Positions 10,445 to 22,190 are shown, counted from the stretch's first letter. The stretch: DNA of 64,000 bases from Hermatobates lingyangjiaoensis (GCA_026182355.1 JAPFBL010000326.1:186001-250000); one strand, 5' to 3'. Notes: a model not told the origin generated them from the letters alone. Translations and numbers: made by a program.

Positions 10445-11249
10445 AGTTGTATAGTGGGTCCAGGGTAGTCGAGGGGATAGCGTGCTCGCCTCTGGACGGT
10501 AGATACTGTTCGATACCCGCTTTATTCCTCTCGATTTATTCATGCGGGAGGTGAAAAAAATCTGGGAAGATGTATCATATTTAGCCGTCGTGTCCCGATG
10601 CCTGTAGGATAAGTCATTTACTCATTAGGTTATGTTGCAGTGGTAGTTCCGAGGGGATAGCGTGCTCGCCTCTGGACTGGTAGATACGGGGTTCAATACC
10701 CGCTTTGTTCCTCTCGATTTATTCATGCGGGAGGTGAAAAAAATCTGGGAAGAGAAAAAGCCGTCGGTCCCGAGCCTGTACGATGTCATTTACTCTTTAG
10801 GTTATGTTGCAGTGGCAGTTCCAGGGATTGCGTGCTCTCCTCTGGAGTGGTAGATACGGGGTTCAATACCTACTCCGTCCCTCTCGATTTATTCATGCGG
10901 GCGGTGAAAAAAATCTGGGAAGAGAAAAAGCCGTCGGTCCCAAGCATGTACGATGTCATTTACTCATTAGGTTAGGTTGCAAGTGGCAGTTTTACCTTGG
11001 AAATGAATCTCAAAGTGTATTTAGAGTAGGGATCTTTAACGAGTACTTAACATCTCTGAGGCACGACGTCCTCTGATTTATTCACCTTCCGCGTGAATAA
11101 ATTGAAGATCAGAGTGGGTATTGAACCCCAGACCTACCAGTCCAGAGGCAAACACGTTGGCACTATGCTCTCATGGCCCACCAGGTACTCTTTGAAGATC
11201 CCTACTCTAAATATACTTGATTTAAGCAAAATTTAGGACTCCCAATATA
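10445..11249. mobile_element. cluster of tRNA-derived SINEs, partly tandem
   Basis: Three + strand heads lie near 10455, 10645 and 10818. They share GAGGGGATAGCGTGCTCGCC, the tRNA-like B box GGGTTCAATACCCGC, CTCGATTTATTCATGCGGGA and GAGCCTGTACGATGTCATTT. A minus-strand copy follows (about 11015-11185, with TTTATTCACC and TATTGAACCCCAGACCTACC). A + strand tail (11185-11249, AAAATTTAGGACTCCCAATA) comes next. The elements are about 175 bp apart, suggesting tandem duplication of the head. The A/B-box layout marks a polymerase III origin. Confidence 0.8.
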
Positions 11250-11674
11250 CAGGGTGATTGAAAAGTAACTCCATATTTTAAAAAAACTATAATTTATTTT
11301 TAAAATATAATTTCTACAATTAATGAATATGAGAAGGAAGTATAATGCATGGGCTTTTATTTAAAATTCGATATGGGCGCCTTTATTTTCCACCAGCTTC
11401 TCAAGTCGACCAGGAATCGCATCAACTGATTTCGCAAGAAACTCTTGTGGGATGGAAATCATAACTTCTCGTATTCGCCCTTCAAGTTCTTCCAAATTTC
11501 TTGGTTTGGTTGAGTAGACTTCCTCTTTCACCCAACCCCAGAGAAAAAAAGTCGCAGGGTGTTAAGTCAGGACTTCTTATACTTACTTCTCATATTCATT
11601 AATTGTAGAAATTATATTTATAGAAAATAAATTATAGTTTTTTTAAAATAGGGAGTTACTTTTCAATCACCCTG
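11250..11674 (-). mobile_element. mariner-like MITE with transposase C-terminal remnant
   Basis: Terminal inverted repeats begin CAGGGTGATTGAAAAGTAAC and extend about 80 bp with few mismatches. TA dinucleotides flank both sides (11248-11249, 11675-11676). Minus-strand translation gives LTPCDFF-like, then GRIREVMISIPQEFLAKSVD and AIPGRLEKLVENKGAHIEF, typical of the C-terminus of Tc1/mariner transposases. The N-terminus and the first two catalytic acidic residues are gone. It is inserted inside a SINE tail. Confidence 0.85.
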
Positions 11675-11676
11675 TA

Positions 11677-11725
11677 GAATGTTCATTGTGTGGTATCACA
11701 AAGAGTCAATCTTTGGCCCATGCTT
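11677..11725 (+). mobile_element. SINE 3' tail interrupted by the MITE
   Basis: GTTCATTGTGTGGTATCACA plus AAGAGTCAATCTTTGGCCC continues the SINE tail broken at 11249. The same tail type is uninterrupted at 37940-37985 and, on the minus strand, near 41697 and 59905. Confidence 0.7.
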
Positions 11726-12002
11726 GTTTTTTCGTGGGACAGCCTCAGAAACCTCAAGTTGTATTATTCAAAATATGTGCAGGAACAAGTTATATTTTTA
11801 CACTATGTGTCTACTCACCTTCGCACCGATGGAAAATAATAATAATTAATTAGACGTGATTTTTTTTTTTAAATACTAGCATGCTTGGTTTGTGATTTCT
11901 GTATCTACGCTAAGCATAATTTATCAAAATTAAATTATCAAATACAAAAGTATATTATTCACAATAACAGGTAAAAGGTTATCTATCAATTTAAGAATAT
12001 AG

Positions 12003-12530
12003 AATCGACGATTCTTATTACTGTACAGACTTATAGGGAAACACTCGAAATTGACGCTACATAACAAAGTACTACTATACATAACATTACTGCAACCGAC
12101 CTTGACTTACGGACTTGAACTACAGGGTTGGGTAAAACCTTCCAATATTCATAGAATACAGTCATTGCAATCTAGAATCCTCTGCACTATCACAAATGCT
12201 CCGTATTACGTCAAAAACTACACCCTTCATAAAGACCTAAAAATTCCATTCATTCAAAATTTAGCCTCTGATCGTTATAAGTTATTTCACAACAGCCTTT
12301 CCTCTCACCCAAATCCACTTGTACGAATCCTTGCTTCCTCCTTACCTTCCCAGAATCCCCCAAAACGACTCAAGACAAGTTTAAAAGTTGAATCAGTGGG
12401 TTTCATTCTTTACTCATGTGCATTGAAGTTATTCGTAGTAAGTTATATCATACTACATATGCTTGTTACGCAAAATATGCGTAGTTGTATATTTGTAAAT
12501 AAAGATGTTAAAAAAAAGGATATAGAACAA
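12003..12530 (+). pseudogene. jockey-clade non-LTR retrotransposon, 3' fragment
   Basis: An open frame from 12003 reads RRFLLLYRLIGKHSKLTLHN, then LTYGLELQGWVKPSNIHRIQ, ITNAPYYVKNYTLHKDLKIP and NLASDRYKLFHNSLSSHPNP. This is the segment after the polymerase domain in jockey-type reverse transcriptases (consensus YGIQLWG, APWYV, DL.IP). All catalytic RT motifs and the endonuclease are missing, as expected of a 5'-truncated copy. The frame ends at 12590, but homology stops near LKTS (about 12380). The following sequence to about 12520 is 3' UTR, shared with the copy at 27010-27835 (ATATGCGTAGTTGTATATTT). Confidence 0.85.
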
Positions 12531-12599
12531 ATGTCTATACAATTATTACTATTTATTAACTTACTACATTTAATTCCGCAAAAAATTTAGTGGTGTTTA

Positions 12600-13510
12600 T
12601 TAAAATAGCAAACAATTTATTATAAGATCATAAAGAACTCATAATAAGAATACCGTTATAACGAACAAGTTATAAAGTCCGGAGGCCATCCTCAAGAAGC
12701 GAATAGGGTCCAAAAGCGCCAAGTAGTGGCAACCAACATCCCACAAGTTCACTTAAGGACCCGAAGAAGGAGAAAGGAGTCACTTTCTCCCAAAACGTAT
12801 GGAACTTGAATGGGCATTATCATTAATGGTTTGTGCAGATTCTGCAAAGAAGAGGAAAAAACACCGTTGTACTTGCTGGTTGACTGTCAAACAACTTTGC
12901 TGCTCAGAGGTAGGTGCTTCATGTCTCTATAATAAAACCATAGAAAACCTTTTACCGCTGGACCCAAAAGTGCTGAGCCTCTTGGAGGCGTTGAAGCTAA
13001 CTGCAGGGGTACTTTAGTACAGAAGGGTTAAGTGCAATAGTTTTTAAGACGCAGTGCTATAGTGACCCTCAAATATTAAAAAAAACAAAAAACTTAAAAG
13101 GTTGAACTTTTGAAAAAAACTTGATAAAGGTATGTCTGTTAGAAGCATGCATGTGAGAGGCATAAACGGTTTGGGATATAAAGAAACCAAAAGAGAAGTT
13201 ATTTAGCTTTTTTGCTAATAGTAAATCGAAGAAACAGATGTTTAAAAGATCTTAAATCTATGAAACTATGTAATAGTCCATAACGAGATCAAGTAATTAT
13301 GAGATGGTTTTTAGGTTGCGTGAAAATTGAAGGTGTTGAACTCGCAGTTGATCTTGTGAGAACAAGTAAAAACATTTCAAGAAGAACTCGAATAAGGGTT
13401 TTTAAATTTTAAATGGGGTGGTTAGCTATTTCGTTTCCTGTATTCTAGCCTAATCAATCCCTAATAGAGGATGGATAACCCGGTCCCTGCAGGTCCCATA
13501 GTGGCCGGAT
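12600..13510. other. intergenic, nothing recognised
   Basis: Contains a moderately GC-richer patch (12670-13010) with an open frame starting at 12799 that resembles nothing known to me. The remainder is AT-rich. Confidence 0.4.
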
Positions 13511-13512
13511 TA

Positions 13513-14446
13513 CGAGGTGTATAAATAAAGTAGTGAGACTGATTTTTCTTAAATTTTCTATTCAAATATAATTACAATGTGATATTGTCACCTTCAAAAT
13601 AGTTCCCTTCGGAAGCCACACAGCGCTGGAGACGGTCCTTCCAATCATTGTAGCATTGCTGGAACTCGGATTCTGGAATGGCCTTCAGCTGGTCGGTTAC
13701 AGCAGTTTGTATGTTTTGTAGTGTCCCGAAATGAGTTCCCTTGAGGTGATTTTTCAATCTCGGGAAGAGGAAAAAGTCACAAGGACTCAAGTCTGGTGAA
13801 TAAGGAGGCTGAGGAACAACAGGAATGTTTTTACTGGCCAAAAACTCCTTCCCTTTCTGAGATCCTTTGGTCTTGGGAAAGGTTTTTCGGAACCATTTTC
13901 GCACAAATTTTTCTCATCTCCAATTCATTGGTCAAAATGTGATGAACGGAGGTGTGATTCAAATTCAACTGTTCCCCGATCATTCTGACTGTCAAGCGTC
14001 GATCTGAACGCACAAGGTTCCGTACTCTGTTGACATTTTCATCGGTGTTTGCACTAGAAGGCCTTCCGCTTCGTGGTTCATCTTCAATCGACTCTCTTCC
14101 TTCTGAAAATTCCTTAAACCACCGAAAAACCTGTGCCCTTGATAAAACACGTTCTCCATAGGCCTCCTGAAGTTTTTCAAAAGTTTCGGTTGCATTATGT
14201 CCAAGTCTGAAGCAAAATTTGATTGCACACCGCTGCTCAACTTTGAGGTCACTCATTTTTAAAACGCTCAAGAAAAAACCATTTCACGAAAACCAACGCT
14301 ACGGACAAACAAATGACTGTGGCGAGTTCAGATTCATACTGGAGGCGCATCACACGTGCACCTGACGCTACTCAAGGCCACGCGTCTCCAGCGTTGCCAG
14401 ATCGAAAGCGACGTTGCCAGTCTCACTACTTTATTTACACACCTCG
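13513..14446 (-). mobile_element. mariner transposon, internally deleted
   Basis: Inverted repeats of about 30 bp are bounded by TA at 13511-13512 and 14447-14448. The outer sequence is CGAGGTGTATAAATAAAGTA at the left; the right end has CTACTTTATTTACACACCTC. The element is about 934 bp, whereas intact mariners are about 1.3 kb. The shortfall matches a missing central part of the transposase. Confidence 0.92.
13572..14271 (-). pseudogene. mariner transposase, central deletion and frameshift
   Basis: The N-terminal part (13890-14271) has the paired helix-turn-helix region: KVEQRCAIKFCFRLGHNATE, then VFRWFKEFSEGRESIEDEPR and NLNHTSVHHILTNELEMRKI. The C-terminal part (13572-13890) is in another frame and contains PPYSPDLSPCDFFLFPRLKN, which holds the third catalytic aspartate, and a WKDRLQRCVASEGNYFEGD end. 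The TGDETW and HDNARPH-type blocks with the first two aspartates are absent, so about 120 residues are lost. It cannot be catalytic. Mariner membership is clear; the subfamily was not assigned. Confidence 0.92.
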
Positions 14447-14473
14447 TATGATTGTTGACCTGTACGTCTACAC

Positions 14474-14901
14474 CAGTGTTTCCCAAACTTTTTGGAGCGA
14501 CCGCCCCCTTGGGTCCGTAAACCTATACTCAACACTCCTCAATAATCAGAATCTTAGACTAAATAACGAAATGAGTAACATTTTAACAATAAAATTAATA
14601 TAATGACTAATCTAATATTTATTTATAATCCAATATATGTCTTGTTTCATAGCATATTTATGCAAAAGAATTAATACACAATAAAAGAAACTTAGATGAG
14701 AATATACTTTTAACATAAAAATAAATTATCAAAACAAATAATTTTAAGAAACCTTTTCCTAGAAGTTTACATGTGGTGTTTTCACTTAAATTTAGAAATT
14801 ATATTGCATGAACATTTTCAATTTATGGAAGTAGAATCCCCAAATTCTTTTTTCATTAGCGCCCTCCGATATCAAAGCACCGCCCACTTTGGGAAACACT
14901 G
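14474..14901. mobile_element. hAT-type MITE with perfect 8-bp target duplication
   Basis: The ends are CAGTGTTTCCCAAACTTT and AAAGTGGGCGGTG...GGGAAACACTG-type inverted repeats (CAGTGTTTCCCAAA on both sides). GTCTACAC is duplicated exactly at 14466-14473 and 14902-14909. It is 428 bp with no coding capacity, and its subterminal GACCGCCCCC/GCGCCCTCC resembles other hAT ends. It lies only 25 bp from the mariner. Confidence 0.92.
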
Positions 14902-15187
14902 GTCTACACTCTTCACCCAACTATAATTAATTTTGTGCTTTTTATTGATAGTAAAAATTCGTATAACTGCGTTTTCATACAAGTATTCTGTTGTTAATAC
15001 GAACATTATTCCGATAGCATTATTCTAGGTTTAACCCATAATTTGTTGATAGTTCAGTAAATCAGTTTCTGCTGGAAGTTATAAATATATTCAGATTGAT
15101 TTTATGCTGTTCTTTTAAAATAACGTCCTGTTTAATATATCAAGGTGTTATCTATTCTGATTTCTAGAAGTAGTAACTATGTTATGA

Positions 15188-15512
15188 GGGGCCAGGTTAG
15201 CTCAGTAGTTAACGTACTTGCCTCTGATCTGGTAAGTTCGGTGTTCGATACCCACCTGGCCCTCGATTTATTCTCGCTGGAGGTGAATACATCTAAGTAT
15301 GTCGTCCTCTCTGACAGGATGTTAAGCCATCGGTCCTGAGCCTGTACGGTGTCAGATACTCGTTAAAGATTCCTAATCGAAATGCACTTGAATTAGGCAA
15401 AATTTAGGACTCCCAATGGAGAATCTGTAAAATCACCGATCAAACAAAAACCCGATAAACGGCTGACGTTATCACCCGCAGAGGGTCGGTTTAAACAATA
15501 AAAAAAAATCTG
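15188..15512 (+). mobile_element. full-length tRNA-derived SINE
   Basis: The best copy for describing the family. It has a head GGGGCCAGGTTAGCTCAGTA (A-box region) and B box GTTCGATACCCACCTGGCCC, then CTCGATTTATTCTCGCTGGA. The body is GAGCCTGTACGGTGTCAGAT and GCAAAATTTAGGACTCCCAA, and the tail runs through GACGTTATCACCCGCAGAGG to an A-rich end. It is about 320 bp and not a functional tRNA gene. Copies occur on both strands across the window. Confidence 0.88.
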
Positions 15513-18500
15513 GAGTGGCCTACACTCAACTTTACTATAAGTAACTTAATATCAAATTTCTTGAGTATATAACACATAACGTCTCATTTAAGCATAACGT
15601 AAACATCTAAATGGGATATCATTATTAGTCTTTTATTCCTGAGGTAGTACAGATAGTGATTGAAGGACATATCAATACATAAGCATATTTTTGTACATCA
15701 CAGAGCTGATGCAAATAATTTCATTAGTATAACTACTGCAGTAATAACATTTTTGAAAAACCAAAGTGAACATTTCTTGATACGAAATATTCTCCTACAA
15801 GAGAACATAGCTTTTGTTCAAATAGCCAGTGGATTTCTTACATCGTTTACTTAACATCCTTCTACATTGAATATTAAAGTAAAATTTTTCAAATTTAAAA
15901 CAGGAAAATACCCTTATTTTCTCTGAAAAACATCATAAACAGTGAAGAAAAAATGTTGTTTTAAGATGATTTATAATTAAAGATGACGATAATTAATTTA
16001 TTAATCTCTAAATGAAAGATTACAAATTTGAATTATCTTTTTCCTTTTTGGTTTTTATAGAATTATCATACTGGGAATTTTATGGCTTCTTAGTATTTAA
16101 TAAGATCATTTTCCTTCCCCTTTGTCAAATAACATATATACGAATTTTTTCTGAGTGAGTGTTATCCTTTTCCTGCCTCCTGTACTCTGTTATAAGGTTG
16201 CTATGAATGTATATTGAGAAAAAATATATTAGGAATTAGCCAGTTTACATACTCAAATCGAAGTCAAAGCCAGCTATTCAATATAATTTAAATCTTTTAT
16301 AGTTGGTAGCTTCTAATTTTTGAAAATAATAAATATGAACTATTAGACTAGAACTGTAAAAAAAAAACTGGATATTTCTCAACAAACATAAGTCCTCTTT
16401 CTTGAGGAAAGAGTCATTCATCACATTTAAATAGCATGGAAAGGTACTACATTCACAATGATAATGTAATTGTAACTGATATTAAGTTTTGCTCAAGAGT
16501 GCAATATATAGATTTATTAAAGCATTTTATGAGACAAATCCATCATGCCATGGAAGACATGGAAGAAATTTATTAACTGAATTGACTAAAATAAAATTGA
16601 TGTTTAGAGGGTTAATGAAATGATTTGAAATGTTTAAATGACTTATATGAGGTGTAAGAAGAATAATAAGTCATTACATTTATTTGAATAATAAGTGTAA
16701 GGATTTAAATCTTCTATTACACAGATAATCATATTTTTTTTAGAAAATCAAGGTAACATTACTAGAATATTGATGTGAGCTTTTGCTTAAAATGTAAAAC
16801 TAAAACTGAAATGAGAACATAAAGATTTTAATGAAGTCGTTAAAAATTGACTTTGCATATGTGGATATTTCACCTTATTTCAATTGAAGGCACAGCTTTC
16901 ATAATTAAAACGTTTATTGCCAATGTTTAAGTCTTAAAGATTTACTATTTTTAATTGGGCTATAAATACAATACTTTAATTGTCTTCCTTAGATTGGAAA
17001 GAGGTGACTATGATTTAGAGGTTTTTATATGAATATAGTTAAAAGAAAACATCATATTATTTAGCACAATTTGTCTTTATGGACAAGGTTTAACGCAGAG
17101 TTCTTTAAATAAATAAACCTTACATTTATTAAGGTTTCACATTGAGCTAAAAATATTGCAAAGCGACTAACACGTTGATGCTTTTACTGGAAAATAAATG
17201 CCTGATTTATTATCTAGAGGTAGTGGATAACAGAAATTCACATTACAAACCCAACTTTATGAATATATAATAATATTTGTGAAGAATGTAACGTGTAAAA
17301 CAAATATCTACATGAATAAAACACACCAAAGTTATTACAATCCCATATTAGTAACAAATATGTTATTACTGGTTATTTTAAGACAACTATATCTTTCTGT
17401 ACAAAATAAACAACTTTTTCTTACTAATAAATCTTATCTAATGCTAATAAAATATTATCGAGAATAATTATTTAGATAATTGAAATTAAACAACAATTTT
17501 GATGCACAGTTCAAAGATTGAATTATACTGCAATGAATAATACCTAATTGTTATACGTTATGTAGGTTATATTAATTTATAATTGAAATTAGACTTTCTA
17601 AAACTGTTTGATGTTTTTAATTTCAATTATTTATTTCTAAATTAAAACATGATTACAACATAATGTTTCTGAATTTATTTTTCATTTTGTATTAATTAAA
17701 TTTATGTAAAACTAAAACTGAGGGTTTAGTTTTAGTTTCACTTTCCTCGATCCCAATGAACAATAACACCATATATAACTCACAATGTACAGGTTAGATG
17801 ATGAAACATGTTTATGGTTTAAATTATAATTATAGTTGACTCTCAACCAATAATAATAAAGAAAAGCTAAGTATTCTTGAGTTTGGTCATAAAAACATAC
17901 ATCTTCATATTAGTATCACGTTAAGTATGACTTATTTGGCTTTATCAAAGCTAAGAAATTAGTAAAAAGCACAATTAACAGTCATTAAAATCTACTGTGC
18001 AGCTTAAATGACTAATTAATTAGAAGAAGTAATGACATAAATAGTAGTTTTATCAGAAATGTGTAACTAATCACACATTAAAGCTATGATTTTATTTCTT
18101 ACTTATTGTTAACACATTAAAACTGTAGAACTGTTTTTAAGAATAATAATTATGTTTTAATGATTTGTTAATCCTAATGATAACAAAAAAACGTGAAAAA
18201 GTTGGGATTGTTGTGATGTATAAATGTTTTACATTTGGTTGGAGACCAAACCTACTAAAATATTCATTTTTTTTAATGTAGATAAACCATTGTTATGGGT
18301 TAATGTAATTTTATCAAATTTGATGTAGTCATTAATTTTCATTGATTAACTTTATTACAAAATTCATATTTTTATAATAATAATTGTATTGAAATAATAA
18401 TTATAAGGTAGAAATAATTAGCTAGTAATAATAATACTATCAGTTTCTAAATCTGGATATAGTCTACTCCAGATTCTGTGATAAATTTAAGAAAAATATG

Positions 18501-18590
18501 ACTTTATTTGTGTTAATTTGATTATCTATTTCTATAGAATTAATAAAAGAATATTTCCTATTATCATAATATTTGAAGTTTGTTGATATA
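15513..18590. other. long AT-rich stretch, nothing recognised
   Basis: About 3 kb of strongly AT-rich DNA with only short open frames, no splice-bounded coding and none of the window's repeat families. It is the longest element-free stretch in the window. Confidence 0.5.
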
Positions 18591-18599
18591 GCGTTCTGG

Positions 18600-18763
18600 T
18601 TAAAGCGCATGCGTGAATCACACTACTATAGCCAATGATAGTTGAGTATACATCTCATCATCAGGAATTAACCAATTATATTAGCAGATACATGATTTTG
18701 AATCAGTTGTTGTTCGGTTTTCTTACGAGTAGCAGTATACGCGTCTTTTTTCCAAAACTCCAG
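18600..18763 (+). promoter_or_regulatory. possible promoter and untranslated first exon
   Basis: A small GC-richer island in AT-rich DNA. It holds GCGCATGCG (18605-18613, NRF1-like) and a CCAAT box (18632-18636). About 130 bp downstream is CCAGGTAATTTT, which reads as a splice donor at 18763/18764. The order fits a CpG-containing promoter with a short 5' exon reading rightward, perhaps for the gene at 57424 or the candidate exon at 34885. No initiation site can be proved. It may also be another repeat. Confidence 0.3.
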
Positions 18764-18769
18764 GTAATT

Positions 18770-19750
18770 TTTCTAGTTTTGCCATCTGTTTGATATATTT
18801 ATCTACAACTTTGAAAAAATAATTAGTACTTATGTTGTGTTAGTGTTTAAAAAAAGGTTTTTTTTTTCTTCTAAATAAAGATGTTATTAGTTACATGAAT
18901 GCAATTAGTAACACTTGACGACGCCATGTTCAATTTATAAAACAAACCAACTTAATTTCAGAGAGTCACCAACAGCATTTTATGTTTGTTGTTTGATTTT
19001 TCTTACTTTCTGTTAGAATAAAACTTCATTTTAAGCATTGATTTTTCATATAATTTCATTTTCACAATTCACTATTAGTAAATCCAAATCAAATTCAAAT
19101 CTATAAATTATTGAATCATATATCTTTTTTAAAACTGGAATATAAAAAAAATCAACGAATATTTCTGAAAACTCACATAAAAGAAAATGAAAAAAAACAC
19201 ATGTTGAACTAGGATTCATCAAAAACATACGTTTAATAAACAAAGTGGAATCTCATGGATAACATTTTCCAGAAATTCTGAGATATAGGTGTCACTTTAA
19301 TTGTGAAAAGTAGGTAATACTCGTATTTAAAAATTTCGTAGTGTAGGTTCTAAACAACAAATTAAGGATGCGTGATTTTTTCTTGAAAAGAACAAACAGT
19401 AAAAATTAATTTTTTGGCAATTCCTGTTTATAGGCAGAAGTCCACAAATCAGAAAGATAATATATTGTATATTGTTATTATAAGTAAGTACTTATATAAG
19501 TTTTAAAAGTGTTTTATAATCAGTTAAGTATCGTTAATATCACATGTGCAGTTAATATCACTTAATAGCAGTTGTGAAAATAAAGATTTGTGAACACCCT
19601 TCAGGTCACATGTTTGATGGGTTAATTTGATATTACGCTCAAAAATTACACTTATAGTTTAGATTTTTTTTTTAATGAAACATTTATTCAGCATGCTTTA
19701 TATAGATATTATATGCTGCGATATAACTAATTAGATTTATATTTTATATT
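18770..19750. other. intergenic, nothing recognised
   Basis: AT-rich; no repeats or coding signals seen. Confidence 0.4.
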
Positions 19751-19754
19751 TTTA

Positions 19755-20050
19755 ACCCGATCCCCTAGCGGGTTAAATAGGTCTGCCCTTTACGGTCTTT
19801 TTGTTTGATCTGTGATTCTACATTGAGACTCCTAAATTTTGCCTAACTCAAGTGTATTTAGAGTAGGGATCTTAAACGAGTACCTGATATCGCACTGTCT
19901 CGGGACCGAAGGTTTAACGTCCTCTCAGAGGGACGATTTACTTAGATTTATTCACCTCCTGCGTGGGTAAATCGAGGCCAGGTGGACATCGAAACCCTGG
20001 GCTACCAGTTCAGAAGCGAGTACGTTAACCACTTAGCTAACCTGTCCCTT
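19755..20050 (-). mobile_element. tRNA-derived SINE
   Basis: Reverse complement of the SINE at 15188. GGGACAGGTTAGCTAAGTGG starts at 20048, with the degenerate B box GTTTCGATGTCCACCTGGCC. The diagnostic CCTAAATTTTGCCTAACTCA and GATTCTACATTGAGACTCCT occupy the left part. Confidence 0.87.
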
Positions 20051-20364
20051 AATTAGATTTAAAATCACTACATTTCTTCGCTACTTGCTACAGCATATCG
20101 TATTTTTAGTTATAGTTGGAATACATAATTTTAATACTAAATATTTTTAACTTTATACATGAAAAGTTATTACAAAAATTTGGATTATAATAATTTATAA
20201 ATCTTATTTCTTTAATTGTTCCACCATAATAAAAGTTTCTCAAATCTATTTGATTCATGAATTTTTTAAGATAATCAAACATTTGCCTGTTCTTCACAAT
20301 TTTACTTTTGTCTAGATGCCAGAAATTTCCCGTAGAAATTGTGAAGTTCATGAATCCGTGTTGC

Positions 20365-20575
20365 TCTTGATGGAGAAGACAGGGCAGCCCTGTCTTCCTG
20401 CGGGACTCTTCGCTCTTCACACCTCCTGATGACGACGATGGTCGAAATATCGATGTGAGTTATGTCTGTGTCTTTCTGTGTGTTTCCTTCGTTTTGAATT
20501 TATTTTATTTAAAAAAAGTCCGCTGGACCGTTTCTTTTAATTGTATATAATATATATATATATATATACAGGCAA
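20365..20575 (+). mobile_element. family B terminal unit with hammerhead-like core
   Basis: CCTGATGACGACGATGGTCG then AAATATCGATGTGAG: core CTGATGA, a GAC/GTC hairpin, and ATAT then C as minimal stem III and cleavage base. It ends AAAGTCCGCTGGACCGTTTC before a TA microsatellite. The opposing arm is limited to a short GACAGGGCAGCCCTGTC palindrome. Confidence 0.7.
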
Positions 20576-20579
20576 CACG

Positions 20580-21440
20580 ATAACCTCAAAGCGAAGGTTA
20601 CATTTATGTTATATGAGAACGTCTTATATAATTGATATAAGATATTGATATATATAGAATACTGTGTTGATTGAAGAGGTCGAATAAAATTTAAAATTAT
20701 AAAAAAAAGCCTTTTTAATGATGAATCTAATAATTCTCGAAAGATTAATTTCAATAAAAAATAAAATTGGAAAAAAGGTAAAAGAATAATTTAAAAAGAA
20801 ATAGAAGATTAATTCAGTGAAAAGATTTAATTTTTAATTTTTGTTGATGTCCTGTTGGATAAATGAGTTGAAACTGTCGCTTTTGCTTTGGAATGTTGAT
20901 TTCGAAAAAGAAGCTGGGGCCCCCCCTCCTCGGATGGAGGAAGGGATTACTATTAAATAAGCAAGCAGCTGGTAGTCTTGCCCTAAAAAGGGAATTTTAT
21001 TAAATTTTAATTCATATTTCAAAAGAAGACAGTTCTTGGAAATTGGATTTCATTTTGATATTGATTTAAATTAATCTAATATTCTCCAGTGGAATGAAGG
21101 ATACCGATATGGAAACATTTGAAAAATGATCTCCCGGTCTATTTTTTTTTTATTTATTTCAAAATAAATATCGGCCATTCAAAAATTTCAATACCTAGTG
21201 AATTTTTTTTTTATCTTACTTAATAACCTATCAATCACTGCCTGGTTAGTCGATTTGTAAGCTAATATAGCAAAATTCAAGTCAGTGTTGCATACACGAA
21301 GCAATTTAAAACTACAGTCTATCTACACATGTCGCATTTCTATAGTCCACTTTAACAGTTTTTTTTTTTCAGTGAACGCTTTCTTTTGAAAGGGCTTTAA
21401 AAATCAAAAATTTTTTTCCTTGTGAAAGTAGTAAAGTTTC
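20580..21440. other. intergenic, nothing recognised
   Basis: AT-rich sequence with a homopolymer-rich centre. A GGGGCCCCCCCTCCTCGG patch near 20917-20934 stands out in base composition only. Confidence 0.4.
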
Positions 21441-21449
21441 AGTGTAGAA

Positions 21450-22190
21450 CAGAGATTTCCAAAGTGGGTTCCTTAACGAACTGTCTGGGGTTCCGTGAAA
21501 AACATTTAGTAAAAACATTTTTTTAAAATTTTTTTTGTGGGTATGGTATTTATTGTGAATATATATTTCACGTGAATTTTATTATATTTCTTGTGAATCA
21601 TGAAACCGAATAATGTTTATATCTGAATATACCCATAAAGTAGAAGTGGTCAACATTTTATTCATATTTAGGATGAATCAAGAGTCGGTTTTTGGAACTA
21701 TCTGATTCCCGAATTTCCTGCTATTGCAAAAGTAGCACTTCACACATTGCTACCATTTCCCACTATCTACTTATGTGAAAGTATATTTTCCCTTTAAACT
21801 GCCACAGAAACCAAATACACGAAATAGGCATAATGCTGGGGCTAACTTGAGAATAAAACTATCAACTATAAAGCCAAAAATGATTACAATACAAACACTG
21901 TGTTAAAATTGCTAGTAATTCTGTTTTATGTGTTATGCACTTGTGGAAAATATGAACATTAAAATCTTTTAGTTTTGAATTTTTATTCGAAAAAGACACG
22001 TTACAGAAATATTACTTTTATAATTGATTTTAAACTGACATACTATTTAAAAAGGCATATGCAAATATGTATATTATTATTGTATGAAATCATTGGAATC
22101 TGGGGTTCCCGTGAAAGTTACTGGAACCAAAAAGAGTTTCGCGTCAAAAAAAGTATAAAAAAGTTTCGTGTAGAGGAATCACCCTAAAAC
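21450..22190 (+). mobile_element. decayed hAT element
   Basis: Carries the transposase fragment at 21690-21882. On the left is AGATTTCCAAAGTGGGTTCC with CTGGGGTTCCGTGAAA, and on the right is CTGGGGTTCCCGTGAAAGTT (about 22100), so subterminal hAT-type blocks repeat on both sides. Exact ends and target duplication were not resolved. Confidence 0.55.
21690..21882 (+). pseudogene. hAT transposase C-terminal (dimerisation) remnant
   Basis: Translation reads FWNYLIPEFPAIAKVALHTL then LPFPTIYLCESIFSL, a stop, TATETKYTK, and after a frame change NAGANLRIKLSTIKPKM. This matches the ZBED/SCAND3-like hAT C-terminus (FW..v..eyP.l...Al..LLPFPtTYlCE..FS...TkYrnrL....dLR.alS.i.P). Stops and a frameshift show it is dead. 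The catalytic core upstream is not recognisable. Confidence 0.85.

Noticed and set aside
12799..13017. 72-codon frame downstream of the jockey fragment
   Set aside because: No recognisable domain and not continuous with the retrotransposon frame.
15189..15262. Possible tRNA gene (A and B boxes)
   Set aside because: No pairing acceptor stem or anticodon arm, and the same head occurs about a dozen times with a fixed 3' body, so it is a SINE.
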